From contig NZ_UTKY01000034.1 of the NCBI RefSeq assembly GCF_900583165.1, positions 1 to 64,000 of the forward strand: a stretch of 64,000 nt of DNA. Direction: 5' to 3'. Made by a program: the position numbers and the translations under genes. Below, piece by piece: positions 1 through 8,397 of the stretch (positions within the stretch are counted from its first letter, which is position 1; every line of letters begins with the position of its first letter). The DNA is from Pseudomonas viridiflava. Its GTDB lineage: Bacteria > Pseudomonadota > Gammaproteobacteria > Pseudomonadales > Pseudomonadaceae. The notes below the pieces were generated by a model that made no database searches, was not told where the DNA came from, and saw nothing but the letters and a program-made list of their open reading frames with translations.

Positions 1-89
1 TGCGCTTCTTCATGTACTACAACCGTACAAGACTCCATAGCTACAACGACTACCTGTCGCCAATAGCCATGGAGCAAAAAGCAGCATAA
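1..89 (+). mobile_element. IS3-family transposase (OrfB), C-terminal fragment at window edge
   Basis: An open frame that enters from the left edge (first full codon at 3) ends with TAA at 87-89. Its last residues read RFFMYYNRTRLHSYNDYLSP followed by IAMEQKAA. The pattern YN..R.HS...Y.SP is the usual C-terminus of IS3-family DDE transposases (after the last catalytic Glu). Only 28 residues lie in the window, so the DDE triad and the left end cannot be checked. The non-coding tail at about 90-125 should hold the right terminal repeat of the element. It runs straight into half of a REP palindrome at 126-146. Confidence 0.75.
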
Positions 90-125
90 ACACCGTAATC
101 GGTGTCCGGGATTACTTGACCAGAT

Positions 126-146
126 CAAGCCCCCTCCCACATTTGA
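126..146. repeat. Half REP palindrome next to the IS end
   Basis: The bases CAAGCCCCCTCCCACATT match one arm of the REP found intact many times in this window (for example 4141-4157 and 18611-18628). The other arm (ATCGGGGG) is missing and is replaced by the IS tail. The break falls at the loop of the REP hairpin, which suggests that the IS inserted into the REP. Confidence 0.65.
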
Positions 147-159
147 CTGTGTTTCAGAT

Positions 160-558
160 TCAGGGCTGTTGGCGCGACTCGACGCCCAGTTCATCCCACA
201 CCGATTCGGCCAGGTGAAACGTCGCATTCGCCGCCGGTATCCCGCAGTAAATCGCGCTCTGCATCAGTACCTCTTTGATCTCGGCACGGGTCACCCCGTT
301 GCTGGCGGCCGCGCGCAGGTGCAGCTTCAACTCGTCCGTGCGGTTCATGCCGATCAACATCGCAATCGTGATCAGGCTGCGGGTGTGCCGAGGCAGGCCG
401 GGACGGGTCCAGATGTCACCCCAAGCGTGACGGGTGATCATTTCCTGGAACTCGCTGTTGAACTCGGTCAGCGCATTGAGGCTGCGGTCGACATGGGCAT
501 CGCCCAGCACCTCGCGGCGTACTTGCAGGCCGTCGGCATAACGTTGTTTCTCGTCCAC
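160..558 (-). CDS. pcaC: 4-carboxymuconolactone decarboxylase PcaC
   Basis: PcaC removes CO2 from gamma-carboxymuconolactone to give beta-ketoadipate enol-lactone, a cytosolic step of protocatechuate breakdown. The 132-residue product has the compact CMD/AhpD-like fold features, including LNALTEFNSEFQEMITRHAW, the segment RHTRSLITIAMLIGMNR and the AIYCGIPAANATF stretch. The length is normal for stand-alone PcaC (about 130). I chose the GTG at 556-558 because GAGGAG lies 6 bases upstream and the product then begins VDEKQRYADG; a longer open frame upstream overlaps pcaD. It is the last gene of the pca run, 10 bases after pcaD. Confidence 0.93.
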   Translation of the reverse strand: MDEKQRYADGLQVRREVLGDAHVDRSLNALTEFNSEFQEMITRHAWGDIWTRPGLPRHTRSLITIAMLIGMNRTDELKLHLRAAASNGVTRAEIKEVLMQSAIYCGIPAANATFHLAESVWDELGVESRQQP

Positions 559-568
559 AAAAAGCTCC

Positions 569-1360
569 TCAACGGGCCAGTAAAAATTCGATAACCCGAT
601 CACTGAACGCCGCACCGGCCTGCACATTGGACAGGTGCGCCGCGTAGAACTCGGCGTATTCGGCACCTTGCACGTGATTCTGGATAAAGTGCCCGCCCTC
701 TGGAGGCGTCACGGCATCTTCGGTGCCGGCAATTACCAGGGTCGGCACTTTGATCGACGCCACTTGCCCACGAAAATCCGCATCGCGCACGGCAGCGCAG
801 TTGGCCGCGTAACCTTCGGGCGAAGTGGCGGCGAGCATGTCGGTGATCTGCTGGGCCTGGTGCGGGTTGGCTGCCGCAAAATCAGCCGTGAACCAGCGCG
901 CAATCGACGCATCGCGCAGCGCAACCATCGCTGCTGCACCATCGCGCAGGACCGTCTCGATCCGTGGGTTCCAGATCTCAGGCGTACCGATCTTGGCAGC
1001 GGTGTTGCACACCACCAAGCGCTGCAGGCGCTCGCCTGCATGGATGCCCAGCCATTGGCCGATCAAGCCACCCATGGACAACCCGCAGAAATGCGCCCGC
1101 TGGATACCCAGCGCATCCAGCAGTGCAATCACGTCCCGCCCCAGTTGTTCGATGCTGTACGGCCCCTTGGTGACCAGCGATTTGCCATGGCCACGGGTAT
1201 CGAAACGCAGCACGCGAAAATGCTCGGCGAAGGCCGGGATCTGGATGTCCCACATATGCAGGTCGGTGCCCAACGAGTTGGAAAGCACCAGCACCGGCGC
1301 ATCCACAGGCCCGTCGAGTTGGTAATGCAGTTCGCCGTCAGCGAGTTGTACAAAGGCCAC
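569..1360 (-). CDS. pcaD: 3-oxoadipate enol-lactonase PcaD
   Basis: PcaD hydrolyses beta-ketoadipate enol-lactone to beta-ketoadipate in the cytosol. The 263-residue product is an alpha/beta-hydrolase with oxyanion-side motif SNSLGTDLHMWD (about 27-38), nucleophile elbow GLSMGG (Ser95), acid region GTEDAVTPPEGG and catalytic His in YAAHLSN near residue 242. The GTG start at 1358-1360 is supported by TGAGGAAA just upstream and by the typical length of PcaD. It lies 10 bases downstream of pcaB and 10 bases before pcaC, so the three are surely co-transcribed. Confidence 0.94.
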   Translation of the reverse strand: MAFVQLADGELHYQLDGPVDAPVLVLSNSLGTDLHMWDIQIPAFAEHFRVLRFDTRGHGKSLVTKGPYSIEQLGRDVIALLDALGIQRAHFCGLSMGGLIGQWLGIHAGERLQRLVVCNTAAKIGTPEIWNPRIETVLRDGAAAMVALRDASIARWFTADFAAANPHQAQQITDMLAATSPEGYAANCAAVRDADFRGQVASIKVPTLVIAGTEDAVTPPEGGHFIQNHVQGAEYAEFYAAHLSNVQAGAAFSDRVIEFLLAR

Positions 1361-1370
1361 AGTGGTTTCC

Positions 1371-2726
1371 TCAGGAAAAGTGTTCGACGACAGCCCGGGT
1401 GACCCAGGTTTGCGCCTGGCCCAGGTAGTGAGCCGGGTCGAGCAGGCGGTCGAGCTCGGCCGCTGACAGCTCGGCGGTGATCTGCGGTTCGTCCGCCAGT
1501 ACGGCACGTAGATGGCGCCTATCGGCGACGGCGCGTTTGCAGCAGTGCTCCAGCAGATGGTGCGCCGTCTCGCGACCCAGTCGCTGGGCCAGCACGATGC
1601 TAACGGCTTCAGCGAGTACCAGGCCTTGGGTCAGGTCGAGGTTCTGGCCCATGCGCTCGGCGTCGACTTCCAACCCTTCGCTCACCAGCAATGCCTGCTG
1701 CAACGCCCCGGACACCAATCGGCAAATCTCCGGCAAGGTTTCCCACTCAGCATGCCACAAACCCAGGCTGCGCTCGTGCTCTTGGGGCATGGCGCTGAAC
1801 ATCGTCGCCACCAGGCCGGGCACACGGGTTGCCGCACTGATCAGTACGGCGGCACCCACCGGGTTACGTTTGTGCGGCATGGTGGACGACCCGCCTTTAC
1901 CCGGCGCCGAGGGTTCGAAGACTTCCCCCGCCTCCGTCTGCATCAACAAGCTGACGTCGCGGCCCAATTTGCCAAGGCTGCCGGCGATCAGGCCGAGTAC
2001 GCTGGCAAACTCCACCAAGCGATCACGCTGGGTGTGCCAGGGTTGCTCAGGCAGCGTCAGTTGCAACTGCGCCGCCAAGGCTTCGGCCACCGGCATGGCC
2101 TGCTCACCCAGCGCTGCCAGGGTGCCCGACGCACCGCCAAATTGCAGCACCAGCAAGCGCGGTTTCAGCTCGGCAAGGCGTTGCCGGCTGCGGGTCACCG
2201 CCCCCAGCCAGCCGGCGATCTTCATCCCCAGGGTGACCGGTGTCGCATGCTGCAACCAAGTGCGGCCAGCCAACGGCACGGCGGCGTAACGCTGGGCCTG
2301 AGCGGCAAGAATATCCCCCAGCCGCGCCAAGTCTGCTTCGATCAGCTCCAGCGCCCGCCGTAGTTGCAGCACCAGGCCGGTGTCCATCACATCCTGGCTG
2401 GTGGCGCCCAAGTGCACATAACGTTCGGCACCGGCGTCTTCGCTGGCAACCCACTTACCCAACGCCTTGACCAATGGAATCGCCGAATTCCCCGCCGTGG
2501 CAATCGCCACGCTGAGGGCATCCACGTCGTACAGCGACGCCAGGCAGGCCTGGGCAATCGGTGCCACGGCTGTCTCGGGGATCAACCCCACCTGGGCCTC
2601 GGCCCGGGCCAGCCCGGCCTCGAAATCCAGCATGCCCTGCAAGCGTCCCTGGTCGCAGAACACTTCGGCCATGCTGCCGGCCGTGAAGTAAGCGTCGAAC
2701 AATTGGTTGCTCGTGCGCAGCGTCAT
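1371..2726 (-). CDS. pcaB: 3-carboxy-cis,cis-muconate cycloisomerase PcaB
   Basis: PcaB lactonises 3-carboxy-cis,cis-muconate to gamma-carboxymuconolactone. The 451-residue product belongs to the fumarase/aspartase/argininosuccinate lyase superfamily. It shows the three conserved regions: HLGATSQDVMDTG (about 106-118), the central TWLQHATP segment, and the signature GSSTMPHKRNPVGAA. The ATG start has AAGGAA at a proper distance. It follows pcaT with 10 bases between them. Bacterial PcaB proteins of this class are about 450 residues, so the gene is full length. Confidence 0.95.
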   Translation of the reverse strand: MTLRTSNQLFDAYFTAGSMAEVFCDQGRLQGMLDFEAGLARAEAQVGLIPETAVAPIAQACLASLYDVDALSVAIATAGNSAIPLVKALGKWVASEDAGAERYVHLGATSQDVMDTGLVLQLRRALELIEADLARLGDILAAQAQRYAAVPLAGRTWLQHATPVTLGMKIAGWLGAVTRSRQRLAELKPRLLVLQFGGASGTLAALGEQAMPVAEALAAQLQLTLPEQPWHTQRDRLVEFASVLGLIAGSLGKLGRDVSLLMQTEAGEVFEPSAPGKGGSSTMPHKRNPVGAAVLISAATRVPGLVATMFSAMPQEHERSLGLWHAEWETLPEICRLVSGALQQALLVSEGLEVDAERMGQNLDLTQGLVLAEAVSIVLAQRLGRETAHHLLEHCCKRAVADRRHLRAVLADEPQITAELSAAELDRLLDPAHYLGQAQTWVTRAVVEHFS

Positions 2727-2736
2727 ATCGCGTTCC

Positions 2737-4032
2737 TTACAGATCGTGGTGCAAGTACTCAGCCTGTTTCGGCAAGCGCAAGCTGAACAAGAAGGCCACC
2801 GCCATCATGCCGGTGACGTACCAGTAGAAGGTGTTTTCCATGCCCATGGATTTGAGACCCAGGGCCACGTACTCCGCCGAACCGCCAAAGATCGCGTTGG
2901 CCACCGCATAGGCCAGGCCAACACCCAGGGCGCGCACGTGGGGCGGGAACATTTCCGCCTTCACCAGGCCGCTGATGGAGGTGTAGAAACTCACAATGGC
3001 CAACGCCAGGGAGATCAGCACAAAAGCCAGGAACGGGCTGGTGACGGTTTTAAGCGTGAGCAGGATCGGCACGGTGCACAGGGTACCGAGGGCGCCGAAC
3101 CAGAGCATCGAGTTGCGACGGCCGATCTTGTCCGAGAGCATGCCGAACAGCGGCTGCATGCACATGTACACAAACAGCGCACCGGTCATGATGTAGCTGG
3201 CGGTCTTGGCGTGCATCCCGGCGGTGTTCACCAGGTACTTCTGCATGTAGGTGGTAAAGGTGTAGAAAATCAGCGAGCCGCCGGCGGTGTAGCCCAGTAC
3301 GGTGATGAAGGCGGCCTTGTGGTTGCGAAACAGCGCGGCGATGCTGCCGGCGTCCTTGTCCTGGCGCATTTCTTTGCTGGTGGTTTCTTTGAGGGTGCGA
3401 CGCAGCAGTAGCGAGATCACTGCCGCAATCGCGCCGATTACGAAGGGAATGCGCCAGCCCCATGCACGCAGCTCTTCTTCGGTGAGGATCTGTTGCAGGA
3501 TCACCACCACCAGCACCGCCAGCAATTGCCCGCCGATCAGGGTCACGTACTGGAACGAGGCAAAGAACCCACGCTGGCCCTTGAGCGCGACTTCACTCAT
3601 GTAGGTCGCGGTGGTGCCATATTCGCCACCCACCGACAAGCCCTGGAACAGACGCGCCGCCAACAGCAACGCTGGCGCCCAGGCGCCGATGTCTTTGTAA
3701 GTGGGCAGGAAGGCAATGACCAGGGAACCGGCGCACATCATCAGCACCGAGATCATCATCGAGTTTTTACGACCGTGCTTGTCGGCCACTCGGCCAAACA
3801 GCCAGCCGCCGATTGGGCGCATCAGGAACCCGGCGGCGAACACGCCAGCGGTGTTGAGCAGTTGGACCGTGGGGTCGTCCGACGGGAAGAATGCCGGGGC
3901 AAAGTAGATGGCGCAGAAGGCGTAGACGTAGAAGTCGAACCATTCGACGAGGTTGCCGGAGGAGGCACCGACAATCGCAAAAATCCTTTTGCTGCGTTCT
4001 TCTCCGGTGTAATGACTCGTTGTTGTTGTCAT
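2737..4032 (-). CDS. pcaT: MFS dicarboxylate/beta-ketoadipate transporter PcaT
   Basis: This is an inner-membrane major-facilitator carrier of about 431 residues with 12 predicted hydrophobic segments. The N-terminal [14 protein letters not shown] and the loop motif [13 protein letters not shown] are characteristic of the metabolite:H+ symporter (KgtP/PcaT) family. The place in the operon, between pcaG and pcaB, fits PcaT, which is reported in P. putida as a beta-ketoadipate/dicarboxylate carrier. An in-frame TTG lies five codons upstream, at 4045-4047. I prefer the ATG at 4030-4032 because GAGTG lies 8 bases before it and the TTG lacks a good RBS. A REPIN separates it from pcaG, so its expression may be partly uncoupled. 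Confidence 0.88.
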   Translation of the reverse strand: MTTTTSHYTGEERSKRIFAIVGASSGNLVEWFDFYVYAFCAIYFAPAFFPSDDPTVQLLNTAGVFAAGFLMRPIGGWLFGRVADKHGRKNSMMISVLMMCAGSLVIAFLPTYKDIGAWAPALLLAARLFQGLSVGGEYGTTATYMSEVALKGQRGFFASFQYVTLIGGQLLAVLVVVILQQILTEEELRAWGWRIPFVIGAIAAVISLLLRRTLKETTSKEMRQDKDAGSIAALFRNHKAAFITVLGYTAGGSLIFYTFTTYMQKYLVNTAGMHAKTASYIMTGALFVYMCMQPLFGMLSDKIGRRNSMLWFGALGTLCTVPILLTLKTVTSPFLAFVLISLALAIVSFYTSISGLVKAEMFPPHVRALGVGLAYAVANAIFGGSAEYVALGLKSMGMENTFYWYVTGMMAVAFLFSLRLPKQAEYLHHDL

Positions 4033-4130
4033 GGGTTTTTCACTCAAGGGGAACGGTTATAGCCTAGACATACTTTGCAACAAGCTCGTTCCGCAACCAG
4101 ACCTTTGTATGTACGGTGCCTCTGCGGGCC

Positions 4131-4207
4131 TCATCGGGGGCAAGCCCCCTCCCACCTTTAATAGGCGACGCGGTCAAAATGTGGGAGGGGGCTTGCCCCC
4201 GATGGGG
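4131..4207. repeat. REPIN (two inverted REPs) inside the pca operon
   Basis: The arm ATCGGGGGCAAGCCCCCTCC at 4133-4152 is followed after a short spacer by its inverted copy, GTGGGAGGGGGCTTGCCCCCGAT, at 4181-4203. Both arms can also fold singly. It sits in the 188-base gap between pcaG and pcaT. Confidence 0.85.
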
Positions 4208-4220
4208 CCCTCAAGCCTTG

Positions 4221-4787
4221 TTAGTAATCGAAGAACACCGTCTCCTTCTCGGTGCCCTGCAACACCACATTCCACTGATGCACACCCTCGGCATCCGGCT
4301 TGGCGATCAAGGTGCTGCGCCGCTCGGCCGGCACACACGCCAACAACGCGTCATCCCCATTCAACGCCTCGCCATCAAAATAAATCCGCGTCAGCAGGTG
4401 TTTTACCAACCCACGGGCAAACACCAGCACCACCAGGTGCGGCGCCTGGGTCGTACCCTTCAGGCCCGGCACAGCCCCCGGCTTGATGGTGGTAAAGCGA
4501 AACCGCCCTTGCCCATCCACCGGCACGCGGCCAAAGCCTTCAAAGTTAGGGTCGACGGCCTTGTCTTGCTCGTCTTCGGGGTGGTCGTATTTGCCGGCGG
4601 CATTGGCCTGCCAGACTTCGAGCATGGCGTCGTTGACGACATCACCGTTGCCATCCACCACTTGCCCGCTAATCGCCACGCGCTCGCCCAGGGTGGCGGC
4701 GGTGGTCAGGTCTTCGCGGTTCAGCCAGGTAAGGCCGATGTGGTAATACGGCCCTACAGTGTGGGACGTGGTCGCGTTGAGGGTCAT
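4221..4787 (-). CDS. pcaG: Protocatechuate 3,4-dioxygenase alpha subunit PcaG
   Basis: PcaG is the non-iron-binding alpha chain of protocatechuate 3,4-dioxygenase, which opens protocatechuate between its two hydroxyls. The 188-residue product has the intradiol dioxygenase beta-sandwich features: TVGPYYHIGL near the N-terminus, LEVWQANAAGKYDHPED and GRFRFTTIKPGAVPG. The alpha chain lacks the full Tyr2His2 iron site seen in the partner. The ATG at 4785-4787 is separated by one base from the pcaH stop codon, and the RBS lies in the end of pcaH. This indicates translational coupling for a 1:1 complex. Confidence 0.95.
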   Translation of the reverse strand: MTLNATTSHTVGPYYHIGLTWLNREDLTTAATLGERVAISGQVVDGNGDVVNDAMLEVWQANAAGKYDHPEDEQDKAVDPNFEGFGRVPVDGQGRFRFTTIKPGAVPGLKGTTQAPHLVVLVFARGLVKHLLTRIYFDGEALNGDDALLACVPAERRSTLIAKPDAEGVHQWNVVLQGTEKETVFFDY

Positions 4788-4788
4788 C

Positions 4789-5493
4789 TCATTTCTCCAT
4801 CGGCGTGGCGTCGCGGCCGCGCAGGACGATGTCCCAGCGGTAGCCGAGGGCATAGGAAGGAATGGTTTTTTCCAGGTCGAAGCTGGCGATCAGGCGCTGC
4901 TTGGCCGACGTGTCGGGCACGCAGTTGTAGATCGGGTCGTATTCCAGCAGCGGGTCGCCAGGAAAATACATCTGCGTGACCAGGCGCGTCAGCACGCTCG
5001 GGCCAAACAGCGAAAAGTGGATATGCGCCGGGCGCCACGCGTTGTGGTGGTTGCCCCACGGGTAGGCGCCGGGCTTGATGGTCTGGAACTGATACCAGCC
5101 CTCGGCGTCGGTGACGGTGCGGCCAGTGCCGGTGAAGTTCGGGTCCAGCGGCGCATCGTGCAAGTCACGCTTGTGGTTGTAGCGCCCGGCGGCGTTGGCC
5201 TGCCAGATCTCCACCAGAATGCCCGGCACCGGCAGGCCGTTTTCATCCAGCACACGGCCGTGAATGATGATGCGCTCGCCCTGAGGCTCGCCGTCATGCT
5301 GGGCAGTGAGGTCGTTGTCCTTTTCATTGACGCGCTCGGCGCCGATGGTCGGGCCGGTGATTTCCGACAACGAATGGGGCAGAAACACCAACGGCTGGGA
5401 CGGCGAACGCACGTTCGTCGATTGGTAGGCCGGATGCAGGTAATCAGGTTGGGTGCCCGCTTGCGGGCGCCGGTAACCGGGCTTGTCACTCAT
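4789..5493 (-). CDS. pcaH: Protocatechuate 3,4-dioxygenase beta subunit PcaH
   Basis: PcaH is the Fe(III)-binding chain that performs intradiol ring cleavage of protocatechuate to 3-carboxy-cis,cis-muconate. In this 234-residue protein the expected iron ligands can be placed as Tyr105 (AAGRYNHKRD), Tyr144 (GAYPWGNHH), His157 and His159 (RPAHIHFS). The ligand spacing equals that of the P. putida enzyme (Tyr108, Tyr147, His160, His162). The N-terminal arm SDKPGYRRPQAG is typical of the beta chain. AGAGAGGA lies before the ATG. It sits 23 bases after pcaF and is coupled to pcaG. Confidence 0.96.
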   Translation of the reverse strand: MSDKPGYRRPQAGTQPDYLHPAYQSTNVRSPSQPLVFLPHSLSEITGPTIGAERVNEKDNDLTAQHDGEPQGERIIIHGRVLDENGLPVPGILVEIWQANAAGRYNHKRDLHDAPLDPNFTGTGRTVTDAEGWYQFQTIKPGAYPWGNHHNAWRPAHIHFSLFGPSVLTRLVTQMYFPGDPLLEYDPIYNCVPDTSAKQRLIASFDLEKTIPSYALGYRWDIVLRGRDATPMEK

Positions 5494-5516
5494 GGTGCAG
5501 TCCTCTCTTATTCAAC

Positions 5517-6719
5517 TTAAACGCGTTCAATCGCCAGGGCCAAGCCTTGGCCGACGCCTACGCACATGGTCGCCAGGCCTTTGCTGCCGCCGGTTTTTTC
5601 AAGCTGATGCAGGGCCGTCAGCACCAGCCGCGCACCGCTCATGCCTAGAGGGTGGCCGAGGGCGATGGCACCGCCGTTCGGGTTAACCTGCGGGGCATCA
5701 TCGGCGATCCCCAGTTCACGCAGCACCGCCAGGCCTTGGCTGGCGAAGGCTTCATTGAGCTCGATCACATCGAAGTCGGTAACGGCCAAGCCCAGGCGCT
5801 CCACCAGTTTGCGCACCGCCGGCACCGGGCCGATGCCCATCACGCGCGGGGCAACCCCGGCGCTGGCCATGCCGAGTACGCGGGCACGGGCGGTCAGGCC
5901 ATGCTTTTTCACCGCTTCGGCAGAGGCCAGGATCAGCGCGGCGGCACCGTCATTGACGCCCGAGGCGTTGCCGGCCGTTACGGTTTTGTCGGGGCCGTTG
6001 ACCGGCTTGAGTTTAGTCAGGGCCTCCAGGGTAGTGTCAGCCCGTGGATGTTCGTCGTGCTCGACCACGGTCTCGCCTTTTTTATGGGCGACGCGCACCG
6101 GCACGATTTCTTCGGCAAAAAAACCGGCGGCCTGGGCGGCGGCCGTGCGTTGCTGGCTGCGCAGGGCGAAGGCGTCCTGGTCGGCACGGGACACCTTGTA
6201 GTCGTCGGCAACGTTATCGGCGGTCTGCGGCATCGCATCCACGCCGTACTGGGCCTTCATCAGCGGGTTGATAAAACGCCAGCCGATGGTGGTGTCTTCC
6301 AGCTTCATGTTGCGCGAGAACGCTGCATCGGCCTTGCCCATCACGAACGGTGCGCGGGACATCGACTCGACGCCACCGGCAATCGCCAGCTCCATTTCGC
6401 CGCTGGTGATGGCGCGAAAGGCCGTGCCGATGGCGTCCATGCCCGAGGCGCACAAGCGGTTGAGGGTAACGCCGGGAATACTCTCAGGCAGGCCCGCCAG
6501 CAGAAGGGCCATGCGGGCAACGTTGCGGTTGTCTTCGCCGGCCTGGTTGGCGCAGCCGAAGAACACCTCGTCCACTGCGGCCCAATCCACCGAGGGGTTG
6601 CGTTCGATCAGGGCCTTGAGCGGCAGTGCCGCCAGGTCATCAGCACGCACGGTGGAGAGGCCACCACCGAAACGGCCGATGGGGGTACGAATGGCGTCAC
6701 AGATAAAGACATCACGCAT
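5517..6719 (-). CDS. pcaF: Beta-ketoadipyl-CoA thiolase PcaF
   Basis: PcaF splits 3-oxoadipyl-CoA with CoA into succinyl-CoA and acetyl-CoA, the last step of the pathway. The 400-residue thiolase has the nucleophile Cys90 in LNRLCASGMDA, the GGAIALGHPLGMSGAR His motif and the C-terminal Cys in TMCVGVGQG. The product starts MRDVFICDAIRTPIGRFGG, typical of PcaF rather than of fatty-acid thiolases. GGGAGAAACCTG precedes the ATG. It is the first gene after the PcaR-like sites at 6826-6860 and so probably opens the structural operon. The CoA-transferase pcaIJ, which makes its substrate, is not in this window. Confidence 0.95.
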   Translation of the reverse strand: MRDVFICDAIRTPIGRFGGGLSTVRADDLAALPLKALIERNPSVDWAAVDEVFFGCANQAGEDNRNVARMALLLAGLPESIPGVTLNRLCASGMDAIGTAFRAITSGEMELAIAGGVESMSRAPFVMGKADAAFSRNMKLEDTTIGWRFINPLMKAQYGVDAMPQTADNVADDYKVSRADQDAFALRSQQRTAAAQAAGFFAEEIVPVRVAHKKGETVVEHDEHPRADTTLEALTKLKPVNGPDKTVTAGNASGVNDGAAALILASAEAVKKHGLTARARVLGMASAGVAPRVMGIGPVPAVRKLVERLGLAVTDFDVIELNEAFASQGLAVLRELGIADDAPQVNPNGGAIALGHPLGMSGARLVLTALHQLEKTGGSKGLATMCVGVGQGLALAIERV

Positions 6720-6825
6720 CAGGTTTCTCCCGGGACTAGGCCATGGGCCGCCGCCGTACGGATCGAAAAAGACGCTGAGAGAGCGTCGAGTGGCTTGAAG
6801 GTTAAGGCGCTGCCTGGGGGCAGAC

Positions 6826-6860
6826 AATCCGATAATCGACGCAGTGTTCGATTATCGAAC
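6826..6860. promoter_or_regulatory. Paired PcaR-like operator sites upstream of pcaF
   Basis: Two 15-base blocks, AATCCGATAATCGAC (6826-6840) and GTTCGATTATCGAAC (6846-6860, a near-perfect palindrome), resemble the reported P. putida PcaR site GTTCGATAATCGCAC. They lie in the 190-base gap between pcaK and pcaF, about 105-140 bases upstream of the pcaF start. This fits an activator acting at the promoter of pcaFHGTBDC. The site identity rests on memory of the published consensus. Confidence 0.75.
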
Positions 6861-6909
6861 GGATTGTTATCTCGGTTATACCCTCCCACCTGTTTAACCG
6901 TGGCTAACC

Positions 6910-8250
6910 TCAGGTGGCATCGGCGTGGCTGACCATGCCCTTAATCACCACGGCAGCCGTGGCCAGCGCGGCCGGAATCACCAACGCCGTCAGCACTTGC
7001 TCGAAATTCCAGCCCAACCCCAGCAACGTGGCGCCCATCCAGGCACCGAGGATCGCGCCGAAGCGGCCGATACCCAGCATCCACGACACACCCGTGGCAC
7101 GCCCTTGGGTCGGGTAAAAACGCGCCGCCAGCGACGGCATCGCTGATTGCGCACCGTTGACGCACATGCCGGCAATCAGCACCAGCGTCGCCAGTACCGT
7201 GATATTGCCCAGGCTCTGCCCCACCGCGTAGGCAAATACCCCGGCCAGCAAGTAGAACGTGCCGATGACCTTGTGGGGATTGAACCGGTCCATCGCCCAA
7301 CCGACGCCCACGGCGCTCAACACGCCGCCAAACTGGAACAACGCACCAATAAAAGCAGCCTGTTCCATGCTGGCACCGCTATCGCGCATCAGCGTCGGTA
7401 GCCAACTGGTGAGCAGGTACACGATCACCAGGCCCATAAAGTAGGTGAGCCACAGCAACAAGGTGCCGGCGCTGTAGGTGCCGGAGAAGATCACCGCAAA
7501 CACGTTGCGCGCCTTGACGGTTTTTTGTTCGGGCACGCTGAAGGCTGACGCCTGAGCGACGATGGTCGGCTCGATGGGTGACAGGGTTTTGCGCACCTTG
7601 TCGGTACCGCGGTTACGCACCACCAGATAGCGTGCCGACTCCGGCAGCCACAGCACCAATACAACCACCAGGATCAGCGGGAGGATGCCGCCGATCATCA
7701 ACAACGCATGCCAGCCAAAGGCCGGGATCAGCTTGGCGGAGATAAAACCACCACCGGCCATGCCCAGGTTGAAGCCGCAGAACATGCTGGTGACCAACAA
7801 CGACTTGTGGCGCTCGGGGGTGTATTCGGACAGCAGCGTCGTCGCATTCGGCATGCCCGCGCCCAGGCCCAACCCAGTGAGGAAGCGCAGCACCAGCAAC
7901 TGATCAACATTGGTGCTGTAGGCCGACGCCAGGCTGAAGGCGCCGAACAACAGCACCGCGCCCACTAACACGACTTTGCGACCGAAACGGTCCGCCAACG
8001 GGCCGGAACCGAGTGCGCCGAAGACCATGCCGATCAGGGCTGCGCTCATCACCGGGCCAAGACTGGCGCGATCGATGCCCCAATCCTGGGACAACGCGGG
8101 CGCGATAAAGCCCATCGCGGCGGTGTCGAGACCGTCAAGAAAAACAATGAGAAAACACAGGATCACCACGCGCCACTGATAGCGAGACAGTGGCTGGGCG
8201 TTGATAAAGGACTGCACGTCCAGGGTAGTACCGACAGATGGCTGATTCAT
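6910..8250 (-). CDS. pcaK: 4-hydroxybenzoate/protocatechuate MFS transporter PcaK
   Basis: PcaK is an inner-membrane aromatic acid:H+ symporter that brings in 4-hydroxybenzoate and protocatechuate and is also linked to chemotaxis in P. putida. The 446-residue product has 12 hydrophobic segments and the FLDGLDTAAMGF motif in the first helix, matching the conserved Asp pair of the AAHS family. The loop motif GPLADRFGRK is also present. I start at the ATG at 8248-8250 (MNQPSVGTTLDVQ), which matches the family length (about 448), not at a codon 48 bases upstream. It lies between pcaR and pcaF with a PcaR-like site upstream. Confidence 0.93.
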   Translation of the reverse strand: MNQPSVGTTLDVQSFINAQPLSRYQWRVVILCFLIVFLDGLDTAAMGFIAPALSQDWGIDRASLGPVMSAALIGMVFGALGSGPLADRFGRKVVLVGAVLLFGAFSLASAYSTNVDQLLVLRFLTGLGLGAGMPNATTLLSEYTPERHKSLLVTSMFCGFNLGMAGGGFISAKLIPAFGWHALLMIGGILPLILVVVLVLWLPESARYLVVRNRGTDKVRKTLSPIEPTIVAQASAFSVPEQKTVKARNVFAVIFSGTYSAGTLLLWLTYFMGLVIVYLLTSWLPTLMRDSGASMEQAAFIGALFQFGGVLSAVGVGWAMDRFNPHKVIGTFYLLAGVFAYAVGQSLGNITVLATLVLIAGMCVNGAQSAMPSLAARFYPTQGRATGVSWMLGIGRFGAILGAWMGATLLGLGWNFEQVLTALVIPAALATAAVVIKGMVSHADAT

Positions 8251-8379
8251 TATTGTTATTTCCACACCGATGGCGGGCTGACGACCTGGGGTCGTCACTA
8301 TTATTGGGGGCGCTCGGAACAGCGCTGCCGCACATTAATAAGCCAGGGGAAACACCGTCAATTGATCAGGCCGGGATCT

Positions 8380-8394
8380 GTGCGGTCACCGAAC
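8380..8394 (-). promoter_or_regulatory. Degenerate PcaR-like site upstream of pcaK
   Basis: Read on the minus strand the block is GTTCGGTGACCGCAC, 12 of 15 identical to GTTCGATAATCGCAC. It lies just after the pcaR stop codon and about 130 bases upstream of the pcaK start. This is inference from similarity only. Confidence 0.4.
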
Positions 8395-8397
8395 ACC

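Noticed and set aside
5652-6932. Plus-strand open frame antisense to pcaF
   Set aside because: Shadow of the thiolase gene with Gly/His-rich non-protein-like composition.
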